Shown here one piece after another: positions 1 to 12,580 of a stretch of DNA of 64,000 bases (position 1 is its first letter; every line of letters starts with the position of its first letter). Origin of the DNA: Datura wrightii (Eukaryota; Streptophyta; Magnoliopsida; Solanales; Solanaceae). Both the position numbers and the translations under genes were made by a program. The notes beneath the pieces were generated by a model. It ran no database searches and was not told the DNA's origin. It saw only the letters and a program-made list of their open reading frames with translations. The stretch is taken from NCBI GenBank assembly GCA_035772735.1, contig JASDFA010000001.1, positions 58,853,001-58,917,000 on the forward strand, read 5' to 3'.

Positions 1-1795
1 GGCTACGACGACTCATTGTTGACACTCGTTGGTTGATTTCCAGTAAGGATTGAAATTTCCCTCAGAAGCCAAAAGTGGAACCCATGACTCATTACCACAT
101 CTAACAAGTCATCGTTTCCACCCGTTGCCAGATACAGAAACCCTTTAGGTCAAGGCAGTGGTGACCATGAGCAGACACAATGACCCGTTGGTTCTGCGAA
201 TGAGTCGTTATGTCATCCGTTAGTAGAGGGACCAATCTTTTCCTGTCGGTGACCATGAGAGGAACGAAGGACCCATTGGTCCATCCAACGAGTCGTGGTT
301 CCATTTTTTGGCCCATATCTAGTGAATATATATCTCTGGCCTAGGACCAGCAATTGGCCCAACAAGTCGTGGTGTGAACCAATGACTCATTATGTGATCC
401 GTTGGTTCCTGTCGGGTAGTTTTCTAGATTTTCTTTCAGGGACATTTTGTAACTTCCTACCTTTTTAATCCATATACTATGTCATTTTTGGGTTATATTC
501 AGGGGATTTAGGGAGGTAATCGACATTCCCTCTTCATTTCTCTCATTCTCCTCGGCTCAGTACATAGAAACCTCACACAGGAAACTCAAAGTAAAAGGAT
601 TTCAAGTTTTCTCCTTAGATTCTCCAGATCCTTTCTAGGAAATTCGACTCCATATATGTAAAATTCAACAAGGGAATTGTTCTTTCCTTGTGCCCCAAGA
701 CCCTTCTGTAATTGCTTGTCAGTTTTAGCCCTGAATATCAGAAATAGGGTTAGCTTTAGTTAGATTATGAATATTCTTGTGAATTTGAAATCCTTGTGAA
801 CTCTTGCAATGTTTTCATCATTTATCACGCACGTTGCAATTGTCTTCATGAAATATTGTTAAGCCCTAGTTCTACGAATACAGTAAACCAGGTCTTGCAT
901 AATTGTCTTGATACAAATACTGCTTGACTCTATTAGTTCTTGAATTTTCATGTTATTACTATTTTGTGGATTCACAATCAATTTGAATGCTAGTTCAGTC
1001 TCAGTTAGCATTTAGCCTTTTTCAATATCTTACAGTAAGTCAGTTGATCAGCTTGAAGATAGTCCTTCAAGGAGTTTTAGTTTAGTAATACTCCCTAGTT
1101 TTAGTTATCCGTTAGTTCTCTAGATAATTATGACACTTTCAAATAAGTGGCTTTGAAAGTCTTAGAACCATCAATATCAGTTATTAGTTAGCTCTTTAGA
1201 CGATTACGACGCTTCTAGATAAGCAGCTCTGATCAATCTTAGAACACCAATTTTCAATTATCCTGTCCAACAGACTCTCGGGTTACTCCCAAAAAAGTAT
1301 TTCTGACTTAGTCCAAGACCTCAGATTCGAGCTATCAACTTAGTAGTCAAGTTAGGACTATCCAGTGGGAGTAGTATTTAGCACCGAGTGGACCGGGGTT
1401 CTAGCGCACCCAGGTTCTCAGAACTACATTGTCATCATAGGTTATTGGCCGAACGAGCCCCAGACTTGTGATCACCCAGCTCAACCACTATATCCTTGCA
1501 AGTTACAGTGGGCTTTATATGATGGGGTGTGTACATCGAACTCCACGTTTAGTTCACATGGTTATATATTGGTTGTAGACTCTTTCAATTGTCAGTACAC
1601 TTTCAATTTCAGTTGAGCTCAATTCAATTTACCTTAGTTCAGTCACTCAATTCCAGGATATGTTTATGACCATCAATCAGGGTCAATATTGACCATATCA
1701 GTAGGTCATTTCATGTTATTTCTGTTTAGTGCTTATTGTATTTCTCACATACTCAGTACATTCAAAGTACTGATGCATACTTTCTATGTTGTATC
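1..1795 (+). mobile_element. K: chromovirus LTR, left part
   Basis: This is LTR sequence of an old plus-strand chromovirus, entering from beyond the window and cut by element A at 1795. It is non-coding. A block near 1369-1420 (GGAGTAGT followed by TAGCACCGAGT) recurs in the LTRs of H at about 51692 and 58176. The first 420 bases are crowded with variants of GACCCGTTGG and GAGTCGT, which H's LTR also has. The LTR resumes at 11503 and ends in TGACA at 11895. Lineage assignment rests on these shared words and on the integrase remnant that follows. The short ORFs here look accidental. Confidence 0.75.
1791..1795. repeat. Target-site duplication of A, left copy (GTATC)
   Basis: GTATC lies immediately outside the TGTCACG end of element A and is repeated at 11498-11502. 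This exact 5-bp duplication proves A's boundaries. Confidence 0.93.
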
Positions 1796-3864
1796 TGTCA
1801 CGCCCCGCCTTGGGAGGCATGACTGGCACCTGGTGCCCTACTAAGACCTAGACTGCTGGACAACTGAGCCTAAGCACTTCTGATGCCAGGCTGGCTCTAA
1901 CTCTGGATTCATGGAACCAACGGGCTATATAACGGCTGTAAATACAGCCTCCGGCCGACTAGGCCTATAGCCACCTATAAGAAAACAACAGCTAACCAGA
2001 ACAACAGAATATAAGGGAACCTATACGGGCCGACAAGGCCACCATGCTGTTTAGTTATTTCTGAATAATGAAAACAAGTACCAAGCTGCTACATGACTGA
2101 CAAGATCACCACTACCTACTGAATAAGGCCGCACATGGCCATCACAAACAAACTATAACATACATACGACCCCACACAATCGGTACAACTAACCACAGGG
2201 AATATACAATCTGCAATCCTCTAAGAATAGCAATAAGATGGTCAGGATAGGGCCCCGGCCTACCCGTACTGTACAACAAAAAGAGAAATAAACCTCTAGC
2301 TGTCTAGCTCCGGATGACAGGAGCTAATGACTCTGTGTGCAGGTTGGAATTACGAGGGATCGGCTCCTCGTCTATTAATACCTGCAGACAAGTAATGCAG
2401 CGCCCCCAAACGGGTGTCAGTACCACTGGTACCAAGTATGCAAAGCAAAAACTGAATATAACTGAAGATAAGCAGTAATACTGATAGTTATTGAAATGAA
2501 AAAGGATGGCTAAGTCTGTCTGGGATGGCAGAATCTAAACTGGGCTTATCTGTACTGAAGAGAAGGTGAGAATCATACCTGTCAATGCGGTGTCTTGCAA
2601 TCTATCAATTTAATAAATACACACACACACATATATATAGCATACAAGAACCTATACAAGCCCCCATAAGCCAGAAGGTGCCAATCAACACGCAATCTAT
2701 ATACCCTTACCCAGGTCGCCATCCAAAATTAAATTCACTCCACTCACCTAGAAACCATGAGCATCCTGCTGGCCCCCTGGGTATGCATCTTGGGCTCCTT
2801 GGGCCCCTAACTATAACTGTATCTGAGTACAGAGGACTCCTGTAACTGTCATATGAGATCTGTATCTGTACTTTGTAATATGTTCCCTGGGCGCAAGCGC
2901 TCGACAGGGTATGCTATAATGCTAATCAGCCTGCTATGGGGAATGTTGCATCCCATCTTCGTCCTCTGGCGGACGGCATGCCACTCCTTGGAGTGACGTA
3001 TCCTCACCCTCTGGCAGGTGAGTCGATACAGCTATTAACCCTGGGGCGGCAAGGAAGCTCTAAGGGTGCCCACATAACACAATCAGGTCTCAACAAACAA
3101 CAAAAATCACATATAATATGTATAATAATTTGATAATAATGTTCATGTTCTGATATTCTACTCTGAATCTCTAGCTGAATTAAACTGAATCTGATACTAA
3201 GTCTGAAATAATATCTCGCTATTTGATACTAATTTACTGACTTTTATTCTGAATACGACATAATAATACAAAACATATTTACTAAATTCACACTGAGCTT
3301 AATACTCGACTTCTGGAACTTTCTTCTAGAATTTATTCTATTTTACTATACTAGAATTACTAACTTGCCAAAGAAACTGGCTTTACATACCTCAATTGCC
3401 GACTTTCTGACAAACTGACGTAGCTCGACCACTATCCAGCTATTTCTTCCAGCTACATTCATATTCATAGAAAATAGAACTAAATCCATCAATATTCTAG
3501 AAGAAAAAACTACTTTGAATATATATACTGCCCAAACTTTGACTTATCGAAAAACAGCCGAAAACTCGTTGTTTCTCGGAAGTCTAGAAGAGAGAAATAC
3601 TCACTTTAATGTTGGGAGTCTATTAACACTAGTTTGGAGTAATTCCACTTACTTTGACTCGGCTGGTCGCCGCTTCGCCGGACGATTCTTATGAAACTAA
3701 CTCCGTAGGAATGCTCTCTGCAGCTTTATACTTCAGTAACCGAAGTTACTTTGAGTTTGGACCACGTTTGACGACGTAATCGGAAGGGATTTTATGAAAA
3801 CCCTTCGTCTCCCCTATTTTTCTTCGTTCTCTGGAAATGAAAAATGGAAAAAACCGAAGTGGGG

Positions 3865-3873
3865 CTTTATATA
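3865..3873 (-). promoter_or_regulatory. TATA box of A 3' LTR
   Basis: The minus strand reads TATATAAAG, preserved at the matching position of the other LTR (11209-11217). It is a probable core promoter for minus-strand transcription. Confidence 0.6.
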
Positions 3874-3884
3874 CTTGGACTTGA

Positions 3885-3906
3885 CCCCCCCCCCCCCCCC
3901 CCCCCC
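3885..3906. repeat. Poly-C run
   Basis: An uninterrupted run of 22 C lies just upstream (minus-strand sense) of the LTR TATA box. The other LTR has a shorter C-rich tract at about 11230-11243, so the tract has changed length since insertion. Confidence 0.95.
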
Positions 3907-3987
3907 GTGGCACGCTGGCCATCACAGGAGGGGAAGCCTCCATGACACACTGCCTGTCGCAGAGGGGCTTTGCCCGACTTCCTCTTT

Positions 3988-4041
3988 AAGTTGCATTTGT
4001 CGAATGCAATTTATAAGTCGCATTTGTCGAATGTGATTTAT
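3988..4041. repeat. 27-bp tandem repeat in A LTR
   Basis: Two full 27-bp units (3988-4014 and 4015-4041) and a partial third share the core GCATTTGTCGAATG. The other LTR has one unit fewer (from about 11328), which accounts for most of the LTR length difference. Confidence 0.85.
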
Positions 4042-4184
4042 AAGTCGCATTTTCCTTGCGATGCTCTGACTTGGCGCTTGTCCGGTCTTCCCCCGGGCCT
4101 TTTCCTAGCATGTATGGCATTCTAAAACTCTTAACCAACATGCAAATAGGTCATCTAAATGTCAAGAATTTATGGGGTGTAACA

Positions 4185-4195
4185 TCCTTCTCCCC
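4185..4195 (-). promoter_or_regulatory. Polypurine tract of A
   Basis: The minus strand reads GGGGAGAAGGA directly against the start of the 3' LTR (TGTTACA), the expected plus-strand primer site. Confidence 0.85.
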
Positions 4196-4200
4196 ATAAG

Positions 4201-4220
4201 AACATTCATCCTCGAATGTT
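4201..4220 (-). other. Pre-PPT hairpin of A
   Basis: Arms AACATTC and GAATGTT enclose GAGGAT on the minus strand, a few bases upstream of the polypurine tract. The same structure with other stem sequences precedes the tract in B, C, E, F, H and I. Confidence 0.7.
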
Positions 4221-4479
4221 AACTTCTGCTTGTAAGAATCTTAACTTGCTTTGCTTATCCTGGAAAATTTTTGGCAAAGTTTCCCCTATAATATGGACTA
4301 TCTCAAAAATCCTGAAACACGGAAAAGTCCAATACATTTACTCCACACAATATTATAGCATTCATTTCATAATAAACTGAAGTCAACATCTCGCTTATAC
4401 ACATGAATATAAAACAACTCATAAAACAGCAATATCAACATACCTCTGGCTGACTAAGTCTGAAATAAATGAGGATATT

Positions 4480-6600
4480 TGACTTTCAGATCCTTTTCTG
4501 CTTCCCAAGTCATCTCCTCTCGGTTCATGTTACGCCATAATACTTGACAGAAGCAACATCTTTAGTCCTTAATCTGCGGATCTGCCGGTCTAGTATGGCT
4601 ACTGGAACTTCTTCATAGGCCAACTCTTTTGTAACCTGAATATCTTGGACTGTGACAATTCTGGAGGGATCTCCTATGCACTTTCTCAGCATTGATACGT
4701 GAAAACTGGGTGGACAGATTCTAACTCTGGAGGTAAGTTTAACTCATATGCCACTTGGCCTATTCTGCGCCTCACGTCAGCATATGATTTCTGGCGGCTC
4801 TGAGCAGTCAGTAAACATTCTCTGATAAGCTTTACTTTTTCTTCTGACTAATGAATGATCTCTAGCCCAATCAATGCTGATTCTCCTACTTCAAAACAAC
4901 CGGCTGGAGATCTACACTTTCGCCTATACAACACTTCATAAGGCGCCATCTGAATTGCTGAATGATAACTGTTATTATATGCCAACTCAATGAGCGGTAG
5001 ATGTTCATCCCAGCTACCTCCAAAATCTAACACACATGCTTGCAACATATCCTCGAGTGTCTAAATGGTGCATTCTGCCTGCCCATCTGTCTGAGGATGA
5101 AAAATTGTGCTTAGGTTAACCTGCGTCCCCAAGCCTCTCTGAAACGACTGCCAATGCCTAGCTATAAGCTGCGCTCCTCTGTCGGAGAAAATGGACACTG
5201 GAACCCCATGCAGCCTCACTATTTCTCTGATATACAGCTCAACATAATCCTCGGCGGAAAAGGTAGCTCTTACTGGCAGAAAATGAGTTGATTTTGTTAG
5301 TCTGTCAACAATCACCTAGATCAAATCATATCCACGCCTGGTGCGGGGTAATCCTATTATAAAATCCATATTTACTGCTTCCCATTTCCACAGAGGCACA
5401 GCTATATCCTAAGTCAGTCCGCCTGGTTTCTGATGTTCAGCTTTTACCTGCTGGCAGTTGGGACACTAAGATAAGAATTCTGCTATTCCCTTTTTCATTC
5501 CTGGCCACCAGTAAATTTCTTTCTCATCGTGGTACATTTTCATCGAACCTGGATGGAGAGAATAGCGGGCGTAATGTACCTCGCCCATAATCTGCTGGCG
5601 ACGCCCTACAACATCTTGAACACAAAGACGGTCTTTATATCACAACACTTCATCCTTGGTTATCTGAAAATATGTCACCTCTCCTTGCTGAACCCTGTGT
5701 TTAAGATGAACCCGACTAGGATCTTCATACTGTCGTTCCTTTACTTCCACCACTAAAGACGACACTGTGGTATTCTGAATTACCGCTCTGTTGTCCTCTG
5801 TTTCTGCTACGCGAACGGCTAAACTGGCTAACTGGTGTTATTCTCGGGCCAATTCCCGCTGTTCAGGCTGCAAGTATGCCAACTACCCATAGATTTATGG
5901 CTAAGGGCATCTTCTACCACATTAGCCCTTCCTGGGTGATACAAAATATTCACTCTTTAAGGCATAAATTACTGCAGCTAACTCCAGGTCATGGGTAGGA
6001 TAATTCTTTTCATGTTTCTTTAGCTGCCTGAAAGCATAAGCTATTACTTTACCATGCTGCATCAACCCACATCCTAACCCAACACCCGAAGCATCATAAT
6101 AAACTGCATAACCCTCTGTACCTTCTAGCCATGCTAACACTAGGGCTGATGTTAATCTGTCTTTCAACTCCTGGAAGTTCTGCTCACACGCCTCAGTCGC
6201 TGGAACTTTGCTTCCTTCTATGTCAGTTTAGTCAGAGGTGCTGCTAAGGTGGAAAATCCTTCAACAAACCTTTTGTAGTACCCGGCTAACCCCATGAACT
6301 GCGTACTTAAGTCGGAGTGGTAGGTCTGGGCTATGTTTTCACTGCTTCTATTTTTTGTGTATCTACCTATATACCAGCCTCCGGCACGATGTGACCAAAA
6401 AGGCTACTGAACTCAGCCAAAATTCACATTTATAGAAATTGGCATATAACTGACGGTCATACTGGTTTATTATACCGGAGAAACTGACAAGTAATCTATC
6501 TGTATGGCTAGAGCTTATCTGACCTTTTGGGCCGCATGCTAATGCTACTTGCTGTTGGGATAATCCGTATGACTGTCTACACACCATGTGCACGTATCTT
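4480..6600 (-). pseudogene. A pol remnant: RT end, RNase H, integrase, chromodomain
   Basis: Read on the minus strand the order is: RT C-terminal region (about 6470-6360, motif KCEFWL), RNase H (6240-5922, with YDASGVGLGC and THDLELAAVI), integrase zinc finger (about 5600-5450, HHCC with an in-frame stop before the last cysteine pair), integrase core (5315-4848, with VDRLTKSTHFLPV, SDRGAQ and FHPQTDGQAE), then a chromodomain near 4700-4490 (EVPVAILDRQIRR). The order RT-RH-IN-chromodomain is diagnostic of chromoviruses. Numerous stops and frameshifts mean no functional product. A full chromovirus pol would also carry protease and the RT catalytic motif, neither of which I found. Confidence 0.88.
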
Positions 6601-9124
6601 ATTAGAGGATCCTGATAGAGATCATGATCTATAATAATCTGGCTGAATAATTATGAATAGCTGAATAGCTGGGCTGAATGACCCGAATACTGAAGTAGTC
6701 TAACAATGCTCTAAATGTCCTACTCGAACATCTGTAGCTCATGCATGACTATGGAGTTGTGGAAAGCTAACTACTTTGTTCTTCTAATTGAACAACTGTA
6801 GAGTTGCGCTTAATCGGACTTACTCTCAAGCGATCAGTCCCTGGAACTTCTAGGGAACTACCAAATTCCTTGTCTTAGTAAACACTGTGCTAGCAGAGTA
6901 CTATTGATTCCTTATGCCTTGTTAGTATTCACTCGGATCTATACTGCTGTTCTGGGAAATTCTCGGTCTTATGAGAAATTCCGTAAAGACTGACCTTCTC
7001 CTAGGACTCTGTATCTGAATATCTTATGAGAACCGGCTGAGGTACTAGTCCGTCACTGACTACTGATGTGGACCCGTCCTTGGGGTACCCACGATTTAGT
7101 CTGACTTGGACAGCTGGCTGACCTGCGGGGTGTTTTACATGATAGCTACTAGGTTGACTAAGGCTGACTCTCACCTACAAGGCTGGAAAAACAATGTACG
7201 ACCACTTAACATACCAGAGAATTCTGGTGTTGCTAACCTCTGGAATATGCTTAGTCGTTCTCTATTTCTGGTTCTGGAATATGCGATAACGTTACTGGTC
7301 TTTAGGGATGCTTCCCTGCTAATATAGGCGCCAACTGGTTGTTAGACCGTCTAACTGTGCCCGTATCATCTAACCCCCTGATTCAGGCTACTAAATCTTG
7401 TGAGCTTCTGAAGTCTAGATCTGGCAACAAGCATATAAGTCCATTAACTCAATAAACTGAGAAATGAGAAAGTTTCTATAGCTTCATATGTGAATCACAC
7501 TTAACCTGCCCCCTTTTTGGCGAGGGGTCCTGCAGTATGATCTGTATATACTTCCTAGCAGCTAACCAAAATCTGTGTGACTGTAACCCGTATTGGCAGC
7601 TACTCACAGCATATCTGATATCTGTATATATATATATCAACAACTACGTACAATACATATTGAATTCTTGTAGTAATATGTAATCTCTGACATGCTTTAC
7701 TGAATTTCATACTGCACATGATATACTTCTTCTACAGTCTAATGATATCTCCTGTCCTCTCGTACCATTTCATTGGATTTTCGTCCCATTCTGGAAGCAA
7801 CAAACACATGCACTTTAGCTATGATCTGCTATTTGAAATTTTGCCACTCTTACAACGTGGGGTCAACATCCGAACCTTGTGGTCTTAGTTGGCATTATAT
7901 TAAGGACCCGTGACTGTCTGTTGAACCTTGTCTCTAGGCCACACTAGATTAAAGTTTCTGGGTCGGCACCCTCTTACCTTCTCCTTAGGCGAACGTACCG
8001 CGACGTTCTAAACTACAATCTTACTGTCTCTTAAATGTCAGTCCGAGGCTCAGTCCTTAATACACGACGTTCTATCAATCTGGAGGTGATTCTAGTTTCC
8101 CCTCAAAATCTGGTATTCATGCTTTTTCTCCTTATCTTGCTTAAGCTGAACTTTGGAGTTCAAGGTACCTGCCTTACATTGTCAATAAGGTTACTGGTCA
8201 AGTCTCAACTTATACTTCTTCTGGCTTGCAGTCGGACCCATCTGATTCGTATGACCTTCCTATCTTCGATATCACAACTGAAATCATAACTATTATCTTG
8301 CAGGTATATCCTGCCACTGTCAGTGTGTCATGGAAGACTTAGCCATTTCCCAACTCAACCTTAGTTATTACTGGGAGTTCATTACTGACAATTCTTTTAC
8401 ACCCACTTCGGGTAAGCTAGTAGTCTTACTCGCTCTTCTGACTTATTACCGTGAGGGTCTGCACAACTTACATAATCATAGGGGATCTTTAAGATTTCTA
8501 ACACTTTCTGGAATCAACCAATCCATCTTCACTTACTGCTTACTTTGGGCAACATTGCCTCAATCCTTATGCCCTTTGCTATACTGGAATCAAAACTAAA
8601 AGGTAGGAATAGCCTTTTCGTACTGCAACGAAACGGAAACATGGAACTGTACCACGTATGAAAGGATGGAGGTGGGAATCCTGGATTTCCCTCTCTTTCT
8701 CACATCTATCCGATAATTTAATATTATCTGTCATCTTAATCAGATCTTATATATCTAACAAATAAATCAACTCGTATATACGCTATGCTTCTGACTTCCT
8801 ACTCTGAAGTTATAGAAATATACTGGGATGGTACCGACAGATGTATCACATTGTGAGGTCCCTGATACCTCCTCCTACTGCTATATCCAATCTTCTGCCT
8901 GTGATAGGGTGTCGCTGATCTGACTTTGTATCTGTAACCAAAGAGTATGATAAGTTTTAGGGACTCAACCCTATACTGTACCGCTCTACAGCACGACTGA
9001 ATAGGAAGAAAGAGTAACCATCCTATCATGCCTTGTAGCCTCCTGCCTATAGTATGTGGTGCACAACACATCCATAGACAAGACTCTACTTAGCATAGCT
9101 TGCAAGCTCCCTGGGATATGACTT
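6601..9124 (-). other. A internal non-coding region and leader
   Basis: The part next to the primer site (about 9120-8800) resembles the leaders of H and E in its AGGCTAC-type words. From about 8640 to 6600 I see no credible gag, protease or RT in any frame; short plus-strand ORFs here match nothing. It may be decayed gag or unrelated filler. Confidence 0.5.
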
Positions 9125-9136
9125 GCTCTGATACCA
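9125..9136 (-). promoter_or_regulatory. A primer-binding site (tRNA-iMet)
   Basis: The minus strand reads TGGTATCAGAGC four bases after the 5' LTR end, complementary to the 3' end of plant initiator tRNA-Met. Confidence 0.92.
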
Positions 9137-9140
9137 GGTT

Positions 9141-11497
9141 TGTCACGCCGCGCCTAGGGAGGCATGACTAGCACCTGGTGCCCTACTAAGACCTGGACTG
9201 CTGGACTACTGAGCCTAAGCACTTCTAGTGCCAGACTGGCTCTAACTCTTAATTCATGGAACCAACAGGCTATATAACGGTTTTAAATACAGCCTCCGGC
9301 CGACTAGGCCTATAGCCACCTATAAGAAAACAATAGCTAACTAGAACAACAGAATATAAGGGAACCTATACGGGCCGACAAGGCCACCATGCTGTCTAGT
9401 TATTTCTGAGTAATGAAAACAAGTACCAAGCTCCTACGTGACGGACAAGATCACCACAACCTACTGAATAAGGCCCCACACGGCCATCACAAACAAACTG
9501 TAGCATATACACGGCCCCACACGACCGGTACAACTAACCACAGGGAATATACAATCTGCAAGCCTCTAAGAATAACAATAAGATGGTCGGGACAGGGCCC
9601 CCGCCTATTTGTACTGTACAACAGAAAGAGAAATACACCTCTAGCTATCTAGCTCTGGATGACAGGAGCTGATGACTCTGTGTGCTGGCTGGAATTACGA
9701 GGGATCGGCTCCTCGTCTATGAATACCTGCAGGCAAGTAATGCATTGCCCCCAAACGGGCGTCAGTACCACTGGTACCGAGTATGCAAAGCCAAAACTGA
9801 ACATAATTGAAGATAAGCAGTATTACTGATAGTTACTGAAATGACAAAGGATGGCTAAGTCTGTCTAGGATGGCAGAATCTAAACTGGGCTTATCTGTAC
9901 TGAAGAGAAGGTGAGAATCATACCTGTCAATGCGGCATCCTGCGATCTATCAATTTAATAAATACACACATCACACATACACACATATATATATAGCATA
10001 CAAGAACCTATACCAGCCCCCAAAAGCCGAAAGGTGCCAATCAACACGCAATCTATATACCCCTACCTGGGTCGCCATCCAAAAATAAATTCACCCCACT
10101 CACCTAGAAACTATGAGCACCCCGCTGGCCCCCTGGGTATGCAGCTTGGGCACCCTAGGCCCCTAACTATAACTGTATCTAAGTCTGGAGGACTCCTGTA
10201 ACTGTAATCTGTAATCTGTGCCCTGGGCACAAGCACTCGACAGGGTATGCTATAATGCTGATCAGCCTGCTATGGGGAATGCTGAATACCATCTTCGTCC
10301 TCTAGCAGACGGCATGCCACTCCTTGGAGTGACGTATCCTCACCCTCTAGTGGGCGAGTCAACACAACTATTAACCCTGGGGTGGCAAGGAAGCTCTAAG
10401 GGTGCCCATATAACACAATCAGGTCTCAACAAACAACAATAATCACATATAACATATATAATAATTTGATAATACTGTTCATGTTCTGATATTCTATTTT
10501 GAATCTTTGGCTAAATTAAACTAAATCTGATACTAAGTCTGAAATAATATCTCGTTGTTTGATACTAATTTACTGACTTTTATTCTGAATACGGCATAAT
10601 AATACAAAACATATTTACTGAATTCACACTAAGCTTAATACTCGGCTTCTGGAACTTTCTTCTAGAATTTATTCTATTTTACTATACTAGAATTACCAAC
10701 TTGCCGAAGAAACTGGCTTTACATACCTCAGTTGTCGACTTTCTGACTAACTGACGTAGCTCGGCCAATCTCCAGCTATTTCTTCCAACTGCATTCATAT
10801 TCATAGCAAATAGAACTAAATCCATCAATATTCCGGAAGAAAACGCTACTTTGAATATATATACTACCCAAAATTTGACTTATCGAAAAACAGTTGAAAA
10901 CTCGCTATTTCTCGGAAGTCTAGAAGAGAGAAATACTCACTTTAATGCTGGGAGTGTATTAACACTAGTTTGGAGTAATTCTACTTACTTTGACTTGGCG
11001 GGTCGCTGCTTCGCCGGATGATTCTTACGAAACTAACTCCGTAGGAATGCTCTCTGCAGCTTTATACTTCACACCCGAAGTTAATTTGATTTGGACCGCG
11101 TTTGATGGCGTAATCAGAAGGGATTTTATGAAAACCCTTCGTCTCCCCTGTTTTTTTTCGTTCTCTGGAAATGAAAAATGGAAAGTGACCAAAAAAACTG
11201 AAGTGGGGCTTTATATACTTGTACCTGAAACCCCCCCCCCCCACCTACGTGGCACGCTGGCCATTGTAGAGGGGAAGCTCTGTGACACGCTGCCTGTCGC
11301 GGAGGGGCTTTGCGTGACTTCCTCTTTAAGTTGCATTTTTCGAATGCGATTTATAAGTCGCATTTGCCTTGCGATGCTCCGACTTGGTGCTTCTCCGGTC
11401 TTCCCCCAGGCCTTTTCCTAGCATGTATGGCATTGTAAAACTCTTAACCAACATGCAAATAGGCCATCTAAATGTCAAGAATTTACGGGGTGTAACA
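9141..11497 (-). repeat. A 5' LTR
   Basis: 2357 bp, paired with 1796-4184, with a TATA box on the minus strand at 11209-11217. It is flanked on the right by GTATC. Confidence 0.95.
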
Positions 11498-11502
11498 GTA
11501 TC
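11498..11502. repeat. Target-site duplication of A, right copy
   Basis: GTATC, matching 1791-1795. Confidence 0.93.
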
Positions 11503-11895
11503 GTATTATGATACAGGCACAGGTTCTCAGTCTCAACATCGTTAGTTGTTCCTTCTGCCGATTTCAGCTGCAGCAGTCCTTTTGGTGAGTCCTCATCTTC
11601 CGAGGATGATATTTGCTTTTCGATTAGTTTTTTTCCTAGACAAATTTTAGAGTTAGCTGGGGGCTTGTACCAGCAACTCATTAGTTGGTAGTTGGCTTTC
11701 AGACACAGTTGTTCAATGTTCTTTTCAAATATGTTTACTCTTTTCAACTCAATATTTCTTGGATAATTATTTTTATACAGCTTCCGCTTATGTTTACTTT
11801 GTTTATCAGTGCAATGTTAGACTTTGGGTTAGCTTGGAGTCACCTGTGGCACCAAGTACCGTGTCTCGTCCAAGGTGTAGACTCGGGTCGTGACA
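11503..11895 (+). mobile_element. K: chromovirus LTR, right part
   Basis: Continuation of the LTR interrupted at 1795. It carries the TTCCGAGGATGA and GAGTCCTCATCTT words also found near the LTR ends of H (about 52318, 58807) and ends GGGTCGTGACA. No tRNA-Met primer site follows, so K's leader, gag and most of pol were deleted. Confidence 0.75.
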
Positions 11896-12143
11896 ATAAT
11901 GATCGGACACATTGTTACAAAAGAGCTCATAGTTTGAGGTACTCTATGCATTTGGGAGAGGAAAAGATGTACTGTGACTTGAAACAATACTACTGTTGGT
12001 GTAGGATAAAGAGGGGCATTGTGGAGTTTCTGTCCAAGTGTTTGAATTGTTAGTGAGTGAAATATGAGTACTAGAGATTAGGTAGTATAACTCAGAGAGT
12101 GCCTATATCTGAGTAGAAGTGGGAGCGAATCTCTATGGACTTC
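11896..12143 (+). pseudogene. K integrase, N-terminal fragment
   Basis: About 11930-12053 encodes a recognisable integrase zinc-binding domain: two histidines (AHSLRYSMH) and a CLNC pair 30-odd residues later, with VEFLSK before the cysteines. The following bases read into the KWERISMDF segment of the catalytic core with stops. At 12143 element B interrupts the frame; the core resumes at 31578. A chromovirus polymerase remnant without function. Confidence 0.8.
12139..12143. repeat. Target-site duplication of B, left copy (ACTTC)
   Basis: ACTTC precedes the B LTR and is repeated at 31573-31577, 19.4 kb away, right after the distal end of the split 3' LTR. This ties the two pieces into one insertion. 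Confidence 0.9.
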
Positions 12144-12257
12144 TGATCGTGGTTAAAATAGCATGCCCGAGTGATGCTTTATACCTTAATGTAGTCTTGT
12201 TTATCTAATTTATTTTATACATTTTCATCTAATTTTATATAAATGTGAATATATGTG

Positions 12258-12288
12258 CTAACCAACATGATTAGTCCTTGTTTTGTAG
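12258..12288 (+). promoter_or_regulatory. Conserved CTAACCAACATGATTAG block with acceptor-like end
   Basis: CTAACCAACATGATTAG is followed by a T-rich stretch and TAG. The same word occurs in every Athila-like LTR here (B, C, F, G). Its layout resembles a plant branch point plus 3' splice site; the function is inferred. Confidence 0.4.
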
Positions 12289-12369
12289 GTTTCAATGATT
12301 TGGAGGAACTAATTTATAAGTTGGTGAAGGAAAGGAATGGAGTCGGAAGCAATCGGCGAAAGTCGGCAA

Positions 12370-12580
12370 GGAGTAGGCAATGGCAAGGCTGGCCGCGCCA
12401 GGCAGCGTGCCACGCTATGCGTGTGTCGCGCCCAGCACCGTGCCACGCATAGGCATGGCAAGCGAGCAGATGCGGCAGCAGGCAGTGCTCCAGCGCGCCA
12501 ACAACGTGCCACGACATGCCATCCCCGCGCCAGAGGAGTGTCAATGCGCTGCCCAAGTAGTGTGACACGCTGCCAACGCG
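12370..12580. other. G+C-rich block of B LTR
   Basis: A strongly G+C-rich segment inside an otherwise A+T-rich LTR, full of variants of GTGCCACG and GCATGGCA. Long ORFs in several frames on both strands arise from this composition and are not genes. The partner block is at about 18470-18680, and a decayed one in G at about 60540-60830. Confidence 0.8.

Larger units (their letters stand above)
1796..4184 (-). repeat. A 3' LTR
   Basis: 2389 bp, bounded by TG and CA, homologous along its length to 9141-11497. It contains an AC/AT microsatellite near 2618-2637, a 22-base C run, a 27-bp tandem repeat and a TATA box on the minus strand. Confidence 0.95.
1796..11497 (-). mobile_element. A: chromovirus (Tekay/Del-like) LTR retrotransposon, internally deleted
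   Basis: Minus-strand element with two LTRs (1796-4184 and 9141-11497) that begin TGTTACACCCC and end GGCGTGACA when read on the minus strand. A tRNA-iMet primer site, a purine-rich tract and a 5-bp duplication (GTATC) are all present. The internal region is only about 4.96 kb. It holds a broken pol (end of RT, RNase H, integrase, chromodomain), but gag, protease and most of RT are not recognisable. It sits in K's LTR. The LTRs differ by eye at several percent of positions plus small indels, so this is not a very recent insertion. Confidence 0.93.

Noticed and set aside
7740..7990. Stretch suspected to be rRNA-like or a foreign gene inside A
   Set aside because: No continuous match to conserved rRNA segments that I could recognise and no open frame; left as unclassified.
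8330..8599. Small plus-strand ORFs at 8035-8599 inside A as hidden genes
   Set aside because: Opposite to the element's sense, no motif, no start context, and embedded in decayed sequence.
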